Assembly: GCF_023898315.1 (NCBI RefSeq)
Contig: NC_064621.1
Coordinates: 121,592,561 to 121,656,560, forward strand
Length of the DNA stretch: 64,000 bases
DNA from: Schistocerca nitens
Lineage: Eukaryota; Arthropoda; Insecta; Orthoptera; Acrididae
Direction of reading: 5' to 3'
This document shows positions 11,236 through 22,920 of the stretch, piece after piece. Numbering within the stretch: position 1 is the stretch's first letter; each line of letters begins with the position of its first letter. The translations under genes and the position numbers were made by a program. The notes below the pieces were generated by a model, which was not told the DNA's origin, made no database searches, and saw only the letters and a list, made by a program, of their open reading frames with translations.

Positions 11236-12658
11236 CACATTAGTGGACCCCGTCGCAATTTCTAACTCGTTGGGTCAGCACTTTGCTGAGATTTCGAGCT
11301 CTTCAAATTACCCGCCAGCGTTTCTCCCAAAGAAACGTGCAGCGGAAGTGCGACCTCTTGCTTTCTCCTCTCAAAATCGCGAAAGCTACAATACTGTTTT
11401 CTCCTTGCGGGAACTCCAACATGCACTCTCTTCTTCTCGCTCCTCTGCCCCAGGACCGGATGGTATCCACGTCCAAATGTTGCTGCATTTATCAACCCAT
11501 AGTCTGTGTTACCTCCTTCGCCTTTATAATCGAATTTGGACCGACAGTACTTTTCCCAGACGATGGCAGGAAGCTATCGTCGTTCCTGTTCCGAAACCTG
11601 GAAAGGACAAACATCTCCCCTCTAGCTATCGCCCCATTTCTCTCATGAGTAGTGTCTGTAAGGTTTTGGAGCTTATGGTGAATTACCGTTTAGCGTGGTG
11701 GCTGGAATCCCGCAGTCTTTTAACACCTGCCCAATGCGGATTCCGAAAGCATCGTTCTGCAGTTGACCATCTTGTTGCTCTCTCCACTTATATCATGAAC
11801 AATTTTCTCCGGAAACGCCAAACAGTAGCAATATTTTTTGATCTGGAGAGAGCATACGATACCTGTTGGAGGACAGGCATCCTCTGCACACTGTTCTCTT
11901 GGGGCTTTAGAGGTCGGCTGCCCCTTTTTCTTCGCGAATTTATGGCAGAGCGCACATTTAGGGTGCGGGTGAACACTACTCTCTCCCGTACTTTCTCCCA
12001 AGAAAACGGGGTACCCCAGGGCTCCGTGCTGAGTGTTGTATTGTTTGCCATTGCCATCAATCCAATTATGGATTGTCTCCTTCCTGATGTCTCGGGCTCC
12101 CTCTTTGTGGACGATTTTGCGATCTACTACAGCTCTCAACGGACCAGCCTTCTTGAACGACGTCTTCAAGGATGCCTCGATCGCCTCCACTCTTGGAGCA
12201 TCGAAACCGGCTTCCGTTTTTCTCCCAGTAAGACCGTTTGTGTTAATTTTTGGCGACGTAAGGAGTTTCTTCCGCCCTCCTTACATCTAGGTCCTGTCAA
12301 CCTTCCGTTTTCCAACGTCGCTAAATTCTTGGGTCTTATGTTTGACAGAAAACTGTGCTGGTCCTCCCACGTTTCCTATCTTTCGGCTCGCTGTCTGCGA
12401 TCGCTTAACACCCTCCGTATCCTGAATGGTACCTCCTGGGGAGCGGACCGAGTGGTCCTTCTCCGCCTCTATCGCGCTTTAGTGCGCTTGAAATTGGACT
12501 ACGGAAGCATAATCTACTCCTCTGCTCGGCCGTCTATTCATCGGCGTCTCGACTCTATCCACCACCGTGGATTACGTTTAGTGTCTGGAGCTTTTTACAC
12601 CAGCCCTGTGGAAAGCCTTTATGCTGAGACTGCTGAACCTCCGCTGTCCAATCGGTGA
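11236..12658 (+). pseudogene. LINE ORF2, reverse transcriptase domain
   Basis: In the frame that opens upstream at 10847 and becomes the true one near 11230 ('VDPVAISNSLGQHFAE'), the RT motifs appear in order: 'SSAPGPDGIHVQML', 'SSYRPISLMSSVCKVLE', 'AQCGFRKHRSAVDHL', 'IFFDLERAYDT', 'NGVPQGSVLSVVLFAIAI', 'LFVDDFAIYY' (Asp codons 12110-12115) and 'KFLGLMFDRKLCWSSH'. All catalytic residues are present. It ends at a TGA (12656-12658) inside the conserved 'EPPLSNR' segment, after which the same frame continues to RNase H, so this is a nonsense change. Confidence 0.93.
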
Positions 12659-13783
12659 GCAGTCCTTCTGAGTCGTTATGCTAGCCATCTGTCTTCCATG
12701 CCTGCTAATCCAGCCCATGACCTTTTTTTCGACGCCTCCTTTGATGTAGGGTATGCAGGCCGCCCCTCCTCTCTACTACCACTGGGAGTCCGCTTCCGTC
12801 AACTACTCCATTCTCTTTCCTTCCGCTTTCCTAAAACCTTCTTGACAACTTGGGGTACAGCACCGCCTTGGCTCCGTCCCCGGATCTGCCTGCTCCGTGA
12901 CCTTTGTCGATTTCCCAAGGATGGTACCCTTTCACTTGTTTATCGTCGGGCATTTGCTGCTCTATGTGCACAAATGACGGACGCCACGTTTATTTACACC
13001 GATGGCTCGAAAACATCGTTAGGTGTAGGGAGTGCCTATATTGTTGGCGACACCCCAAATCACTTTCGGCTTCCCGACCAGTGTTCGGTTTATACTGCGG
13101 AGCTTCACGCTGTTCTCCAGGCTGTCCACTACATCCGCCGCCATCAGCGGATACAGTACGTTATCTGCTCAGATTCTCTCAGCTCTCTCCTCAGTCTCCA
13201 CGCTCTTTATCCTGTGCACCCTCTGGTCCACCGGATTCAGGACTGTCTGCGCTTGCTCCACCTGGGGGGCGTCTCGGTGGCGTTCCTCTGGCTCCCGGGA
13301 CACGTTGGTATCTGTGGAAATGAGGCGGCCGATATTGCAGCCAAGGCTGCAGTCTCACTTCCTCGGCCAGCTATTCAATCGCTTCCCTTCGCCGATCTAC
13401 GGAGCGTTCTATGTCGACGTGTTGTCCATTTATGGCACACGCATTGGTCGACACTTACCCATAATAAATTGCGGGACATGAAAGCTCTTCCTTGTGCTTG
13501 GACCTCTTCCTCCCGACCGCGTCGTCGGGAGGAGGTAATTTTAACTAGACTCCGGATAGGGCACTGTCTTTTTAGCCATCGACATCTTTTAAGTGGCGAT
13601 CCTCCCCCACTCCTCTCAGCTGTGGACGGTAAGACCCCTTTTAATTGAGTGCCCCTATTTTAATCCGTTACGCTCCCGTCTACAGCTATCGCCTGATATA
13701 TCGTCGATTTTAGCAGATGACACGCGCTCCGCCGACCGCGTTCTCAAGTTTATTAGTGCCAGTGAAATGACGTCAGTCATTTG
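12659..13783 (+). pseudogene. LINE ORF2, RNase H domain and C-terminus
   Basis: The frame of the RT continues through 'PANPAHDLFFDASF' to the RNase H core: 'FIYTDGSKTSLGVGSAYI' (first Asp), 'VYTAELHAVLQAVHYI' (Glu), 'YVICSDSLSSLLSL' (Asp) and 'LPGHVGICGNEAAD' (His and last Asp). All four metal ligands are visible. Near 13625 a frameshift moves the final Cys/His-type segment ('RPLLIECPYFNPLRSRL') into another frame that stops at 13782-13784. The domain marks the element as I-type rather than Jockey. Confidence 0.92.
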
Positions 13784-14576
13784 AAGCTTTTTTTTTTTTT
13801 TGGGACAACCAACCCCTTTCTGTAGTGGATTTTTAAGCCTTCCTTCTGCTTTTAGTTTCTCAAATTTTATGACTTTCGTTCTCATTGCTGCTGGTTTTAA
13901 ATTTCGGTTTTTTACTGTTTCCTAAGTCACGGACCGGGTGCTAATGACCATAGAAGTTTTGCGCCCAAAAAACCGTTTATTTTTTGCGTGGGCTCATGGA
14001 ACTAACTGCTCAAAATAATTTTCAGAGCCAACATATTGAGGGTAAATTAGTCATCACCAACTATAATCGTATGAGTCTGGTAGGTGTTTGAAATCAAACT
14101 CATGTTTTCTTTGAACCTTTCAGCAACTGAATCTTCGGAATTGGGAGGTTGATAAAAGGATCCAGTTATTATTTTATTCCAGTTGCCAACAATGACCTCA
14201 GCCTATACCAACTCACAGGATCTATCTACTTCCGTTTCGCAACAAGGTAAACTACTTCTGACAGCAACAAACATGCCACCACCAACAGTTTTTAGCCTGT
14301 CCTTTTGGAACACAGTTAGGTTCTTTGCAAAAATTTTGGCTGAGGTTATTTCCGCCTTTAGACAGCTTTCAGGGCCTATAATGATTTGAGCATCAGTGCT
14401 TTCTATTAGCGCTTGGAGCTCTGGTACTTTCCCAACACAACTGCCATAATTTACAAATGTTATACCAGTGGTTCCTGCGTCTATGTTCTTCCTGTGTGCG
14501 GCATGCACCCTTTGTGACTGAAGCCCTTTTTGTTTTTTCCCAAGACCCTCTCACGTAAAAAACCCTCCAGTCCATT

Positions 14577-15707
14577 TCATACAGCCCCTGCTACCTGTGT
14601 AGCTGCCTCTTGTGTATAGTGGATACCTGACCTATTCAGTGGAACCCGAAACCCAACCACACTTTGGCACAAGTTGTGGAATCTGCAGCCTACACAGTCG
14701 CAGAACTGTCTGAGCCTCTGATTCAGACCCTCCACTGGGCTCTGTACCAGAGGTCCACAATCAGTCCTGTCGACTATGCTGCAAATGGTTAGCTCTGCTT
14801 TCATCTTGCAAGCAAGACTGGCAGTCTTTACAACTTCCGTTAGCCGCTGGAAACCAGATAGAATCTCTTGTGCTCCAAAGTGACACACATCATTGATACC
14901 AATGTGAGCAACTACCTACAGTTGGCTACACCCTGTGCTCTTTATGGCATCCAGAAGGACCTGTTCCACATCTGGAATGTCTCCACCTGGTATGCACACA
15001 GAGTGCACATTGGTTTTCTTTCCCTTCTTGGCAACCTTGTCCCTAAGGGATCCCATTAAGTGCCTAACGTTGGAGCTCCCAACTATCAATAATCTCACCT
15101 TCTGTGATTGTCCGGATCTTGCAGACTGAGAGGCTTCCTCTGAAACAGGAGAAGCAACAGCATCTGGCTCAGTGACAGTGTCAGCCACAGACAGCATGTT
15201 GAACCTATTTGTCAGACAAACCGGGGAGGCCTCACATGCGGCCGCCTGGGAAGTCTTTCGCCGCCTACTGCGCCCCGGGATGACCACCTCAACTACAGAT
15301 GAGGCATCCACCTCAGTTGGAACCGCAAGACCGCTACGGTCGCAGGTTCGAATCCTGCCTCGGGCATGGATGTTTGTGATGTCCTTAGGTTAGTTAGGTT
15401 TAACTAGTTCTAAGTTCTAGGGGACTAATGACCTCAGCAGTTGAGTCCCATAGTGCTCAGAGCCATTTGAACCATCCACCTCAGTGCGAGCTGTAACTGG
15501 GCTGGCCACTGGTGAGGACCGATCAAAGGACTTGGACGTGCTGGACATCTGTTGGATCCCCACAGCCGGCCCACAACAGTGGTGCATGTCCACTGCAGGC
15601 TCAAGCTGTGTAACCGAAGCAATCCCAGCATGAAGCTGAGAACAAAGTGTCACGAACTCAGCTCGCATCCGCACACAATCGCAGTCCCTGTCCATACTAA
15701 AGACCAT
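14577..15707 (-). pseudogene. LINE ORF1 with SGNH/esterase-like domain
   Basis: On the minus strand it begins 'MVFSMDRDCDCVRMRAEF', is interrupted by the SINE, and resumes at 15311 as 'MDASSVVEVVIPGRSRRR'. The middle has 'KVRLLIVGSSNVRHLMGSL' (SGNH block I, nucleophile Ser in GSS) and 'VHSVCIPGGDIPDVEQVLL'. After a frame change it continues 'MCHFGAQEILSGFQRLTEVV', 'QSPVEGLNQRLRQFCDCVG' and 'LNRSGIHYTQEAATQVAGAV', the last being the C-terminal His-containing block. This esterase-like fold is known in ORF1 of CR1-group LINEs, where its role in retrotransposition is unclear. Confidence 0.82.
15318..15472 (+). mobile_element. tRNA-derived SINE, 5'-truncated copy
   Basis: It contains a B-box 'GGTTCGAATCCTGCCTCGGG', then 'GATGTCCTTAGGTTAGTTAG' and the tail 'AGTCCCATAGTGCTCAGAGC'. 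The A-box half is missing. A perfect 13-bp duplication CATCCACCTCAGT flanks it (15305-15317 and 15473-15485), so the boundaries are firm and it inserted after the LINE ORF1 was in place. The same family occurs at 24494-24687. Confidence 0.93.
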
Positions 15708-15802
15708 GGAAAACTAAACTACGCAGATAAACGGACTATTGGCACGTGCTCTGCAACTCTACTGTAGACCCTGGCGAAAACGGAGGAACTGTGTCTAATA
15801 AA

Positions 15803-16060
15803 TTAGATTAATACGCAGAGATTCAAAAACATAACTACCGAAGCACTCGGGTGAAGCTAAACAATTTGCCCCTGATTAGGAACATGTAAAATGTCACAAA
15901 ATCAGATTACTTTGTGATGCAAACAAAAATGTGAGAACTGTGGCTATTAGATATTAAATTTATATGCGGAAACTCAAGAAACTAAACTATAAAAGGACAC
16001 AGATGATGATATAAAATTCGCTCCTGGTTAGGAACTCGTAAAAGTCACAATATCTGTTGC
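15803..16060 (-). repeat. Two diverged tandem copies in the LINE 5' UTR
   Basis: The block 15803-15912 and the block 15945-16056 share 'ATTAGAT', a sequence like TATGCGGAAACTCAAGAAACTAAACTA, then 'CTGATTAGGAAC' / 'CTGGTTAGGAAC' and 'GTAAAA..GTCACAA', about 140 bases apart. They lie just upstream of ORF1 on the minus strand, where some LINEs carry promoter monomers. The function is inference. Confidence 0.55.
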
Positions 16061-16069
16061 TCAGGGCAA

Positions 16070-16640
16070 GGGTAGAAGCATTCCAAAAGGGCTAAGTTTG
16101 TAAACTGTTTTCATGCTGCTGTGGATAAAGTATACCATGCACGGCAGAATGGTGCTATCCAAAACCAACACTGAGGCGACTGGTGCATCTCGGGCTACAA
16201 ATGACAGGGCTGAAAGACTGCTGTGTATGGGTGACATTTACTGAGTGGTGACAGATTACCTTTACAGATAAAAGTTTTATTCTCCATGGGACAGATGGCC
16301 TTTTGCATGTACGTTCTGCAACGATCATTGGATGGCTCAGGCTGGTGGAGGCATTATGGTCAGTTCTTTCCAAAACTTCATTGGGTCTTCCTGTATGTCT
16401 GCTGCAGAAAGGTGGTTATTCAGGCTTTTGGCATGTATTCATATTAATGTGACTGGACCATGTTGTTAGCAGCTGCTAGTAACCTGTGATTGCTATCTGA
16501 AAATTCACTGGGAATGATTTTCGCATCTCACATTTCCTTCAGTTTGTTGATGTATGACAGTTGATAACCATTTCATACTGTCCATGCCACCTGTATCTAC
16601 TGATTTAATGGCTACCTTGTTTCTTGAAGCTGATGTTTTT
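16070..16640 (+). mobile_element. Tc1-like relic with internal deletion
   Basis: 'ATAAAGTATACCATGCACGG' and 'GCTATCCAAAACCAACACTG' match the start of the transposase of a Tc1 family that I recognise from orthopterans. Further on, the frame at about 16232 reads 'ITFTDKSFILHGTDGLLHV', the SDESRF-type block in which the first catalytic position (S-D-E) has become T-D-K, then 'SATIIGWLRLVEALWSVL'. The part between is shorter than in intact copies, so an internal deletion is likely. No terminal repeats are visible. Confidence 0.62.
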
Positions 16641-16654
16641 TAGTATCAAGACAG

Positions 16655-17107
16655 TCCAGGCTAAAAAATCTCACCTTCACAGTCTTGGATGTTATTGAAT
16701 TTGCATATGTTAAAATGAAGGACTAGTAAGGAACACAATTTTTTGTTTTCTTAAAAAGGAAAATGCTCAAAGATACGGCACTCCAAAGACAACGCTGTGC
16801 ATACCATTTTGAAGATGCGAATTTTGGAAAAAATTTTAAAATGCTGTATGTCTGGAACAGGTCTACATATTTCGTTGGTTTTTTATGTGAAAGATAATTG
16901 CTTTATGATTACAAAGAAATCATCCAATTGGACTTACCTGTCAGTTCTTTTATTATAGTGTTCTGAACTTTTTATAACGTATGAAAAAATGTTATCCAAA
17001 AATGCCAATCCATAAAATTTTGATTTTATTTCTCTTGATTAGTACCATATAGTTACACGTTCCCTGAAAAGGAGAGCTTCCACTTAAGGTTGAACAGGTT
17101 TTATAAA
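16655..17107 (+). repeat. Left long terminal inverted repeat
   Basis: Pairs with 22921-23355 in inverted orientation, with many substitutions and small indels. The outer limit is estimated from where similarity fades ('CACCTTCACAGTC' against 'TACCTTCAAAGTC'). Confidence 0.75.
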
Positions 17108-17112
17108 CAATT

Positions 17113-20100
17113 CCCCTCCTGCGGGTACGGAGGTTAGAATAGGCCCAAGGTATTCCTGCCTGTCGTAAGAGGCCACTAAAAGGAGTCTCTCACATTTCGG
17201 CCTTTATGGGATGGTCCCCTGCAGAGTTTGACCTCCATTTTTCAAAATTTTCCCAAAGAGCGAGCCAATTGGAGAAGGGCGCCTTACCTGGTGCGTAGTG
17301 TCCATCATGCGCTGAGACCTCTCGCATCCTTCTTCAATGTGGATCTGCACTTCTGCTCATTCTCCAGCTGTTGGGCGAGGTCACACTCCTGGGTGCGTTT
17401 TCCTCCATTCTCTGTGCAGTATTTCTGTCTGTGCTGTTGACGATAAAGGACTTCATAGCCCGTTAGCGCCTGATATACAGCACGGTAGCCAGTCCGTTGT
17501 GGTGGGGCCGCCATGTACCCTGATAGTTGTAACCCCCTGACCGAACAGGGAGCACTTTGCTGATGCCTGCACTGTTAACTCCCCACATACGCCAAGGAGT
17601 TGCCTATCTACCTGGGGCATTGGGACTCCCAGCAATGGCCACCCTGCCAGATGGTGCTGTGGCTGGGTGGCACCTGTGGGGAGGGCCCCTGGTTGGAGTG
17701 GGTGGCATCAGGGTGGATGACAAGCCGTGAAGCGTAGTAAGTCATCTCTTGCTGTCCAAAATATGTCAGTGTCGGTCTTGATCAAAACAGCATCCTCTGC
17801 CCAGTCACAGGCACTACTCGCATGTGACAAGCTGTGGGATGATAGTTTCCATCACATCCCATAAGAGCTCAAATATGGTCCAGGGTATCATATTTCACAG
17901 GGACCTTCTTTTGCAGTCTGAGAATGAGCTGCACTCCAATTTAGAGTGGTGAGGTGTCCATTTCGTCCATTGCGTCCACCGTGGTCAGAGGGATAATCAG
18001 GTTGCCACTGGTGCCTTTATCTTGGCCTTTGAGGGTGACCCATTATCTGAGAAGGTCAAGCTGACTGTCTACCTCTGGGACATAAAGCCATATATCCCTC
18101 CCCCAATGCGGTGCTTTAAGTGCTGGAAGTTTGGCCGAATGTCTTTCTGCTGTACTCCCAGCATCACACGTTGAGATTGCGGACGCGCATCACATCCCAA
18201 TACTCCATGTGTCCCACCTCCCATCTGTGTCAACTGTTGAGAGCACCATTTTCCTTGTTTGCCAGACTGCTGGATTTTGCAGAAAGAAAGAAAAATAATG
18301 GAATACAAGACCCTGATCTGACTGACCTACGCTGAGGGTAATAGAAAATGAGAGGCTACATCCTGTGCATATGACGTCAACCTAACACTGCCGCTACGAC
18401 AACGGTTCTACCATCTTCCGTTCCGCCGTGTACAGTTGACACTCAGAGCCATCAGACTCCACCTGCCCCTTGACTGGGGGGGGGGGGGGTTGCTCCTGCA
18501 CAGCCTACTTCAGTAGCGACCCCCCCCCCCCCCAACCATCGAGGATGTCAGTCCCGACTTCTCAGCCGGAGAAGTGTAAGTCTTCCTCAGCACCTATTGT
18601 CAGGAATGGATCCCTTGGGTCACTCCCTTTCCAGGTTCCTACCAGTAGCAAAGTTGATACCCATGATTGGCTGAAGCAACCACAGGTAGCTGGTTGTAGG
18701 GCTTCATGGTCCTCCTCAGTCCCTGAGATTGAATCAGTGAAGTCCTCCCAGCCAGACAAATGTAAGGAGCAGTGACAGAAACCTAAAAAGAGAAAGACCA
18801 CCAAGAACAAAGGCACTGGACCCACATCACCACTACCTACAAGCTTTATGCCTGAGGATAAGGTGGAGATTCTGGCATCCGCTGAGGACCTAGATCTCGC
18901 TTTGCCCTCAGACACAATGGATGTCACACAGGTACTCATCTAGTGGCCGCACTCATTGAGTGTTTCATACGTTCCCAGTCTTGCGATCGCGTAATCCTCC
19001 AGTGGAATTGTGGTAGTTTTTTCCACCACCTGGCTGAACTATGGCAACTGTTAAGCTTTACACAAGTTTTCTCATTGTGCCCTCCAGGAAACCTGCTTCC
19101 TGGCAATGTGGACTGCTGCCCTCTGTGGCTATAAGGGGTACTACAGGAACTGTAGCGACTATAATAGTATGTCAGGTGGAGTTTGCACCTCTGTCCTGAA
19201 CTCGGTATGTAGAGAACCTGTGCACCTTCAAACCCCTCTTGAAGCTGTGACTGTCAGGATAAGGACGACGAAGGAAATAACTGTCTGCAATGTATATCTT
19301 CCTCCAGATGGTGCCGTACCCTTGAACATATGGGCTGCGCTGATTGATCAATCCCCTAAATCTGTCCTACTTATGGGAGATTTTAATGCACATAAACCCT
19401 TGTGGGATGGCGCCATGCTTACTGGCCGAGGTTGGGAGGTCGAAAATTTACTGTCTCAACTCGACCTCGGCCTCTTAAATACAGATGCCCCCACACATTT
19501 CAGTGTGGCACATGGCACATACTCGACCATTGATCTCTCGTTTTGCAGTCCTGGCCGTCTCCCATCTATCCACTGGAGAACACAGGTGACCTGTGTGGTA
19601 GTGACCAGTTTCCCATCTTCCTGTTACGTCACTCTCCCGGCATCCTGGTGGAAGCCGGGGTCCCTCCACTGAAGGTTAGGTGTGCACAACTGCTCGCCAG
19701 TTATGTTGCACACATTCGTAGTTCTCCTGCGCATATGAATTACTGTCTCCTTTTCCCAACCACCACAGTTCATCTCCCGCATCAGCGGCTCAGGCCAGGG
19801 CTTATGATTGCGGTTTGCGTCCGGTTCCTTGTGTCTGAACTGGAGTCCGTCCCGTTACCACCTCTCCTCAAGGTCCATTCACGTACACCTCCATGGTGTA
19901 CACATGGGCCGCAGATCCTTCTGGAACTTTCGTATGGCCCTAAGGACTCTGTTAAACCTGCAGCTCTCCGATATCACTTCCTCTTGATTCTTGACGTGTA
20001 CTGGGGCCATGAAGTGGTTTACACCCCTGGCTCGATGGCTGATGTTCATGTAGGCTTTGCGTATCTTCACGGAGGACATATTGAACAGCACTCATTTCCA

Positions 20101-21154
20101 GATGGCTGCAGTGTTTCCACTGCATAGCTGGGAGCCATATCTCGTGCACTTGAGCACACCCACTCGTCCTGGTGAGTCATTTCTTCTGTGTACTGACTCC
20201 TTGAGCAGCCTACAAGTTATCGACCTGTTCTACTCTTGCCATCCTTTGGTAGCGTCCATCCAGGAGTCCATCTATGCCCTGGAACGATCCTGTCGTTTAG
20301 TGGTGTTTGTGTGGCCCCCAGGAACTTGCTGGCAGGCTGGCCAAAGAGGCTATGCGGAAATTGCTTCTGTAGATGGGCATCTCCGAAACTGAGCTGCATT
20401 CTGTCTTACACTGCAGGGTTTTTCAGCTTTGGGAAGTGGAATAGCCTAACAGTACACACAGCAAACTGTGTGTCATTAAGGAGACTAGGAATGTGTCGAA
20501 GTCTTCTATGTGGTCCTCTCGCAGGGAATCAGTTGTCCTCTGCCGGCTCTGCATTGGCCATACGTGGCTAACATATTGTTACCTCCTCATTCTCTGAGGA
20601 CTCACCTTGGTGTCACTGTGACTCACAAATGACGATTGTCCACCTCTTGCTGGTCTGCCCACTTTTAGCCACTCTGCAGCGGACTTTTAAATTTCCCAAC
20701 ACCCTAACTTCTGTGTTAGGCGACAATGCTTCAATAGCAGCTTTAGTTTTACGTTCTCTTCGTGAGGGTGGGATTTATCGTTTGATCTAAGTGTGAGAAC
20801 GTCCTTTGTCCATCTGTGTCTCCACCTTAGTGGTTTAGGGTAGAGGTTTTAATGTGTTGCAGAGTGGCTGGCTTCTCCTTTTTATTTTCATGGTCAGCCA
20901 GCCATGGTAATTTGCTTTCTTGTTTCGATCTCTTCATGTTTCTTGTGTTTCTCTCTGGTTTTCTTCTCCGATTTTTGTCCATTTTAGTGTTTGTTGCCCT
21001 TCTGTCATTCTTGTGGTTTCCTCCTTTCTTCCGGCTGTGTTTTGTATGTATCAATTATTTTTCTCCCACCCTTGTGGAATTACTTTAATCAGAACGAGGG
21101 ACCAATGACCTTGCAGTTTGGTCTCTCCGTCCCTTTTAAACCAACCAACGAACC
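17113..21154 (+). mobile_element. I-type LINE with the RT deleted (4.0 kb)
   Basis: It starts with 'GAATAGGCCCAAGGTATTCC' and ends 'CCCTTTTAAACCAACCAACG', the same termini as the LINE at 40851-51344. A 10-bp duplication with one mismatch (ATAAACAATT 17103-17112, ATAAGCAATT 21155-21164) flanks it. Visible parts are a gag-like region with a zinc-knuckle segment near 18100-18260, G and C runs (18477-18489 and 18522-18533), an endonuclease (about 19000-19640, 'LMGDFNAHKPLWDGA'), then directly the RNase H region (about 19990-20580) and the 3' UTR. The reverse transcriptase is absent. Stops and frameshifts are numerous. Confidence 0.88.
18950..19660 (+). pseudogene. LINE endonuclease fragment
   Basis: The clearest part, 19106-19672, reads 'EAVTVRIRTTKEITVCNVYL', 'SVLLMGDFNAHKPLWDGAML', 'LLNTDAPTHFSVAHGTYSTI' and 'DLSFCSPGRLPS'. 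The expected SDHFP motif is out of frame as 'SDQFPIFL'. It ends at the deletion junction near 19640. Confidence 0.83.
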
Positions 21155-21778
21155 ATAAGCAATTGAAATTTTTGCCATATGTAAAACCTGTTTTATTATC
21201 ACATAACAGGGTCATGCAACTTCTGTGCACGTGTTTTGTACTGAAATTAGCCAGTCAGTGAACTAAAAATGTGTTCCACTGCTTCAGTACCTTCCTTTGA
21301 TATAGTGATGCCTTCCCATTGAACCAATAGGAATTGGAGCACTTACAAGCTTCAAAACATTGTGAACAGGAAGTGAGCACTGATGGCATTGTTGCTGTCC
21401 TTCAGCTGGAAACCTATATCCAGATGGTCCATGTTGTAGCATAAAGTTCACTACAATTTCATTTAACTCATAACTGGTGTCTGTAATCTCTGCAATTCAC
21501 CAGTCATACACACATGCCACAAACATCCCCCTTCGCAGGTTGTGAATCTGACTATTATTGTGCCGTTGTTAAGGTGTTGGCCGAAAGAATGAAATTTCTT
21601 CTTTCTTGCTCCTTAAAGTGCGTGCAATAAGAGTTCGCCCATCACTTTGAGTCCAAAAATGTCCCCTGAATTCCTTTCACAGGAGTAGTATGCTTGTGCC
21701 GTTAATCTTTTTTGTGCTCATGGATTTCTTTGATTTCCTCTTTGGACAAAAGACTAAGGGCTGTGGATGTTTAAGATT

Positions 21779-22216
21779 TCATGACTCGTAAAATCCTGAG
21801 CATTCTGAATCACAGCGGTATTTGGTCTGGAAAGGTTGTGCTTTGTAGCATGGTGCTTCAGCAGGCCTCCTACACCTTGACAAGGCCCCTTCCTGTGACC
21901 AGTAGCACTGTATACGTAAATCAGTTGTCACAAAAGATTTGCTGAATTCAACATGATCAGAAGTAATTAGATTCTCTGCCCCTGTTTGCAGTTGAAGAAT
22001 TTTGTGCATTGCTAGCAAAGCATGTGCTGAGTCATGTCCTGTGTCATCACTTGTAACTGCAACACTTGTAGTCGTGTTTGGATATGGTCTTCCAAAGATG
22101 CCTTTTACAGATCTTACATTTCTTGATTTGTCTGCCATGTGCTTTGATACTGATGGAATGTGGTTTAAAATTGTTTTCTTCGAAAATGTCTCTGGAAAAT
22201 AAGTTAAAACTTGCAC
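21779..22216 (-). pseudogene. Unassigned ORF of the long-TIR element
   Basis: A 145-codon open frame on the minus strand, preceded by a related open stretch up to 22304. It contains 'MADKSRNVRSVKGIFGRPYP', 'SDDTGHDSAHALLAMHKI' and a Cys/Arg-rich end 'CYWSQEGALSRCRRPAEAP'. I do not recognise the protein. Its position inside the inverted arms, and a second conserved-looking segment near 21480-21310, suggest the element's own protein in a decayed state. Confidence 0.45.
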
Positions 22217-22920
22217 TTTTCAGTGTAGAATGCACAATATTCAACAGCTGAATTGATATTTGTGAAAAATTCCTGGCAAGAGGTGCAAGAGTGCTTTGGT
22301 TCATTTACTTCTGAAGAATGTGGTCAGTATTCATCCATAGCTTTATAATTTCTCTGGGCTTTCTTGATGCATAGAGCTTATGACTACTTCACTGACAACA
22401 GTTTCTTAACAGGAATAAAACCTGCCTCTGTAGTTGACTGATTCAGGGTATTTAATTCTTCGTGTGTTGATGCAAAATCTGCATCATTGCTCCATGGGAG
22501 GCTTCACCTTGTTCAGATACTATCTTTGTTATTCTGTCAAAACATTTAGAACACACAAAGTTGTCACTGGAAACATCTTCACTCTGAAACAGTCTTCAAA
22601 TGAGAACATATTCACAACCTGAAAGTCTGGTTTTTTATCTTATATATCACTCTTTTATGGATATGCATAGTCAGCACATTTCTCTTTCCTGTGGCCCCAG
22701 TAAGAAGACATTTCAAACAGTCCTTTTCACAAAACACCCTGCAACTGTGTCAACTGGCAAATTCCTCACAAAACACGGATTTAATGGTCTCAGTTTCTTA
22801 GAAGAAAGTTTAAAAAAAATAACTGCAACAAAGAAAGTGATAAGAAATAACTGTAATAAAGAAATTAGTAAGAAACAGCTTCAGTTAAGACATACATTAA
22901 CCTTGAAAGTTAAAAAGATT

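Larger units (their letters stand above)
8033..13970 (+). mobile_element. I-superfamily LINE, near full length (5.9 kb), inserted in the CR1-like LINE
   Basis: The element has a 5' UTR with a C-run (about 8166-8184), a gag-like ORF1, an ORF2 with endonuclease, RT and RNase H, and a 3' UTR with a T-run. It is flanked by the perfect 9-bp duplication AACCGTTTA (8024-8032 and 13971-13979), which sets both ends. The order gag-EN-RT-RNase H and the 'FVDDF' catalytic motif place it in the I superfamily. Four lesions are visible: a frameshift in ORF1 near 8970, one near 11200 between EN and RT, a TGA at 12656-12658 between RT and RNase H, and a frameshift near 13625. The few lesions suggest a fairly young insertion. 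Confidence 0.93.
13971..16060 (-). mobile_element. CR1-like LINE, 5' part (5' UTR, ORF1, endonuclease)
   Basis: This is the upstream half of the minus-strand LINE split at 8032/13971. From right to left it holds a repeat-bearing 5' UTR (about 16060-15720), ORF1 (15707-14577), and the endonuclease (about 14575-13985) with 'LQALIESTDAQIIIGPES', 'VGGGMFVAVRSSLP', 'GSFYQPPNSEDSVAERF' and 'THTIIVGDD'. An SGNH-type ORF1 is characteristic of the CR1 group, so I assign that clade by inference. ORF1 is itself broken by a SINE (15318-15472). Confidence 0.82.

Noticed and set aside
9281-12190. Antisense ORFs up to 156 codons opposite the LINE
   Set aside because: Shadows of the sense gag, RT and RNase H frames, which have unmistakable motifs.
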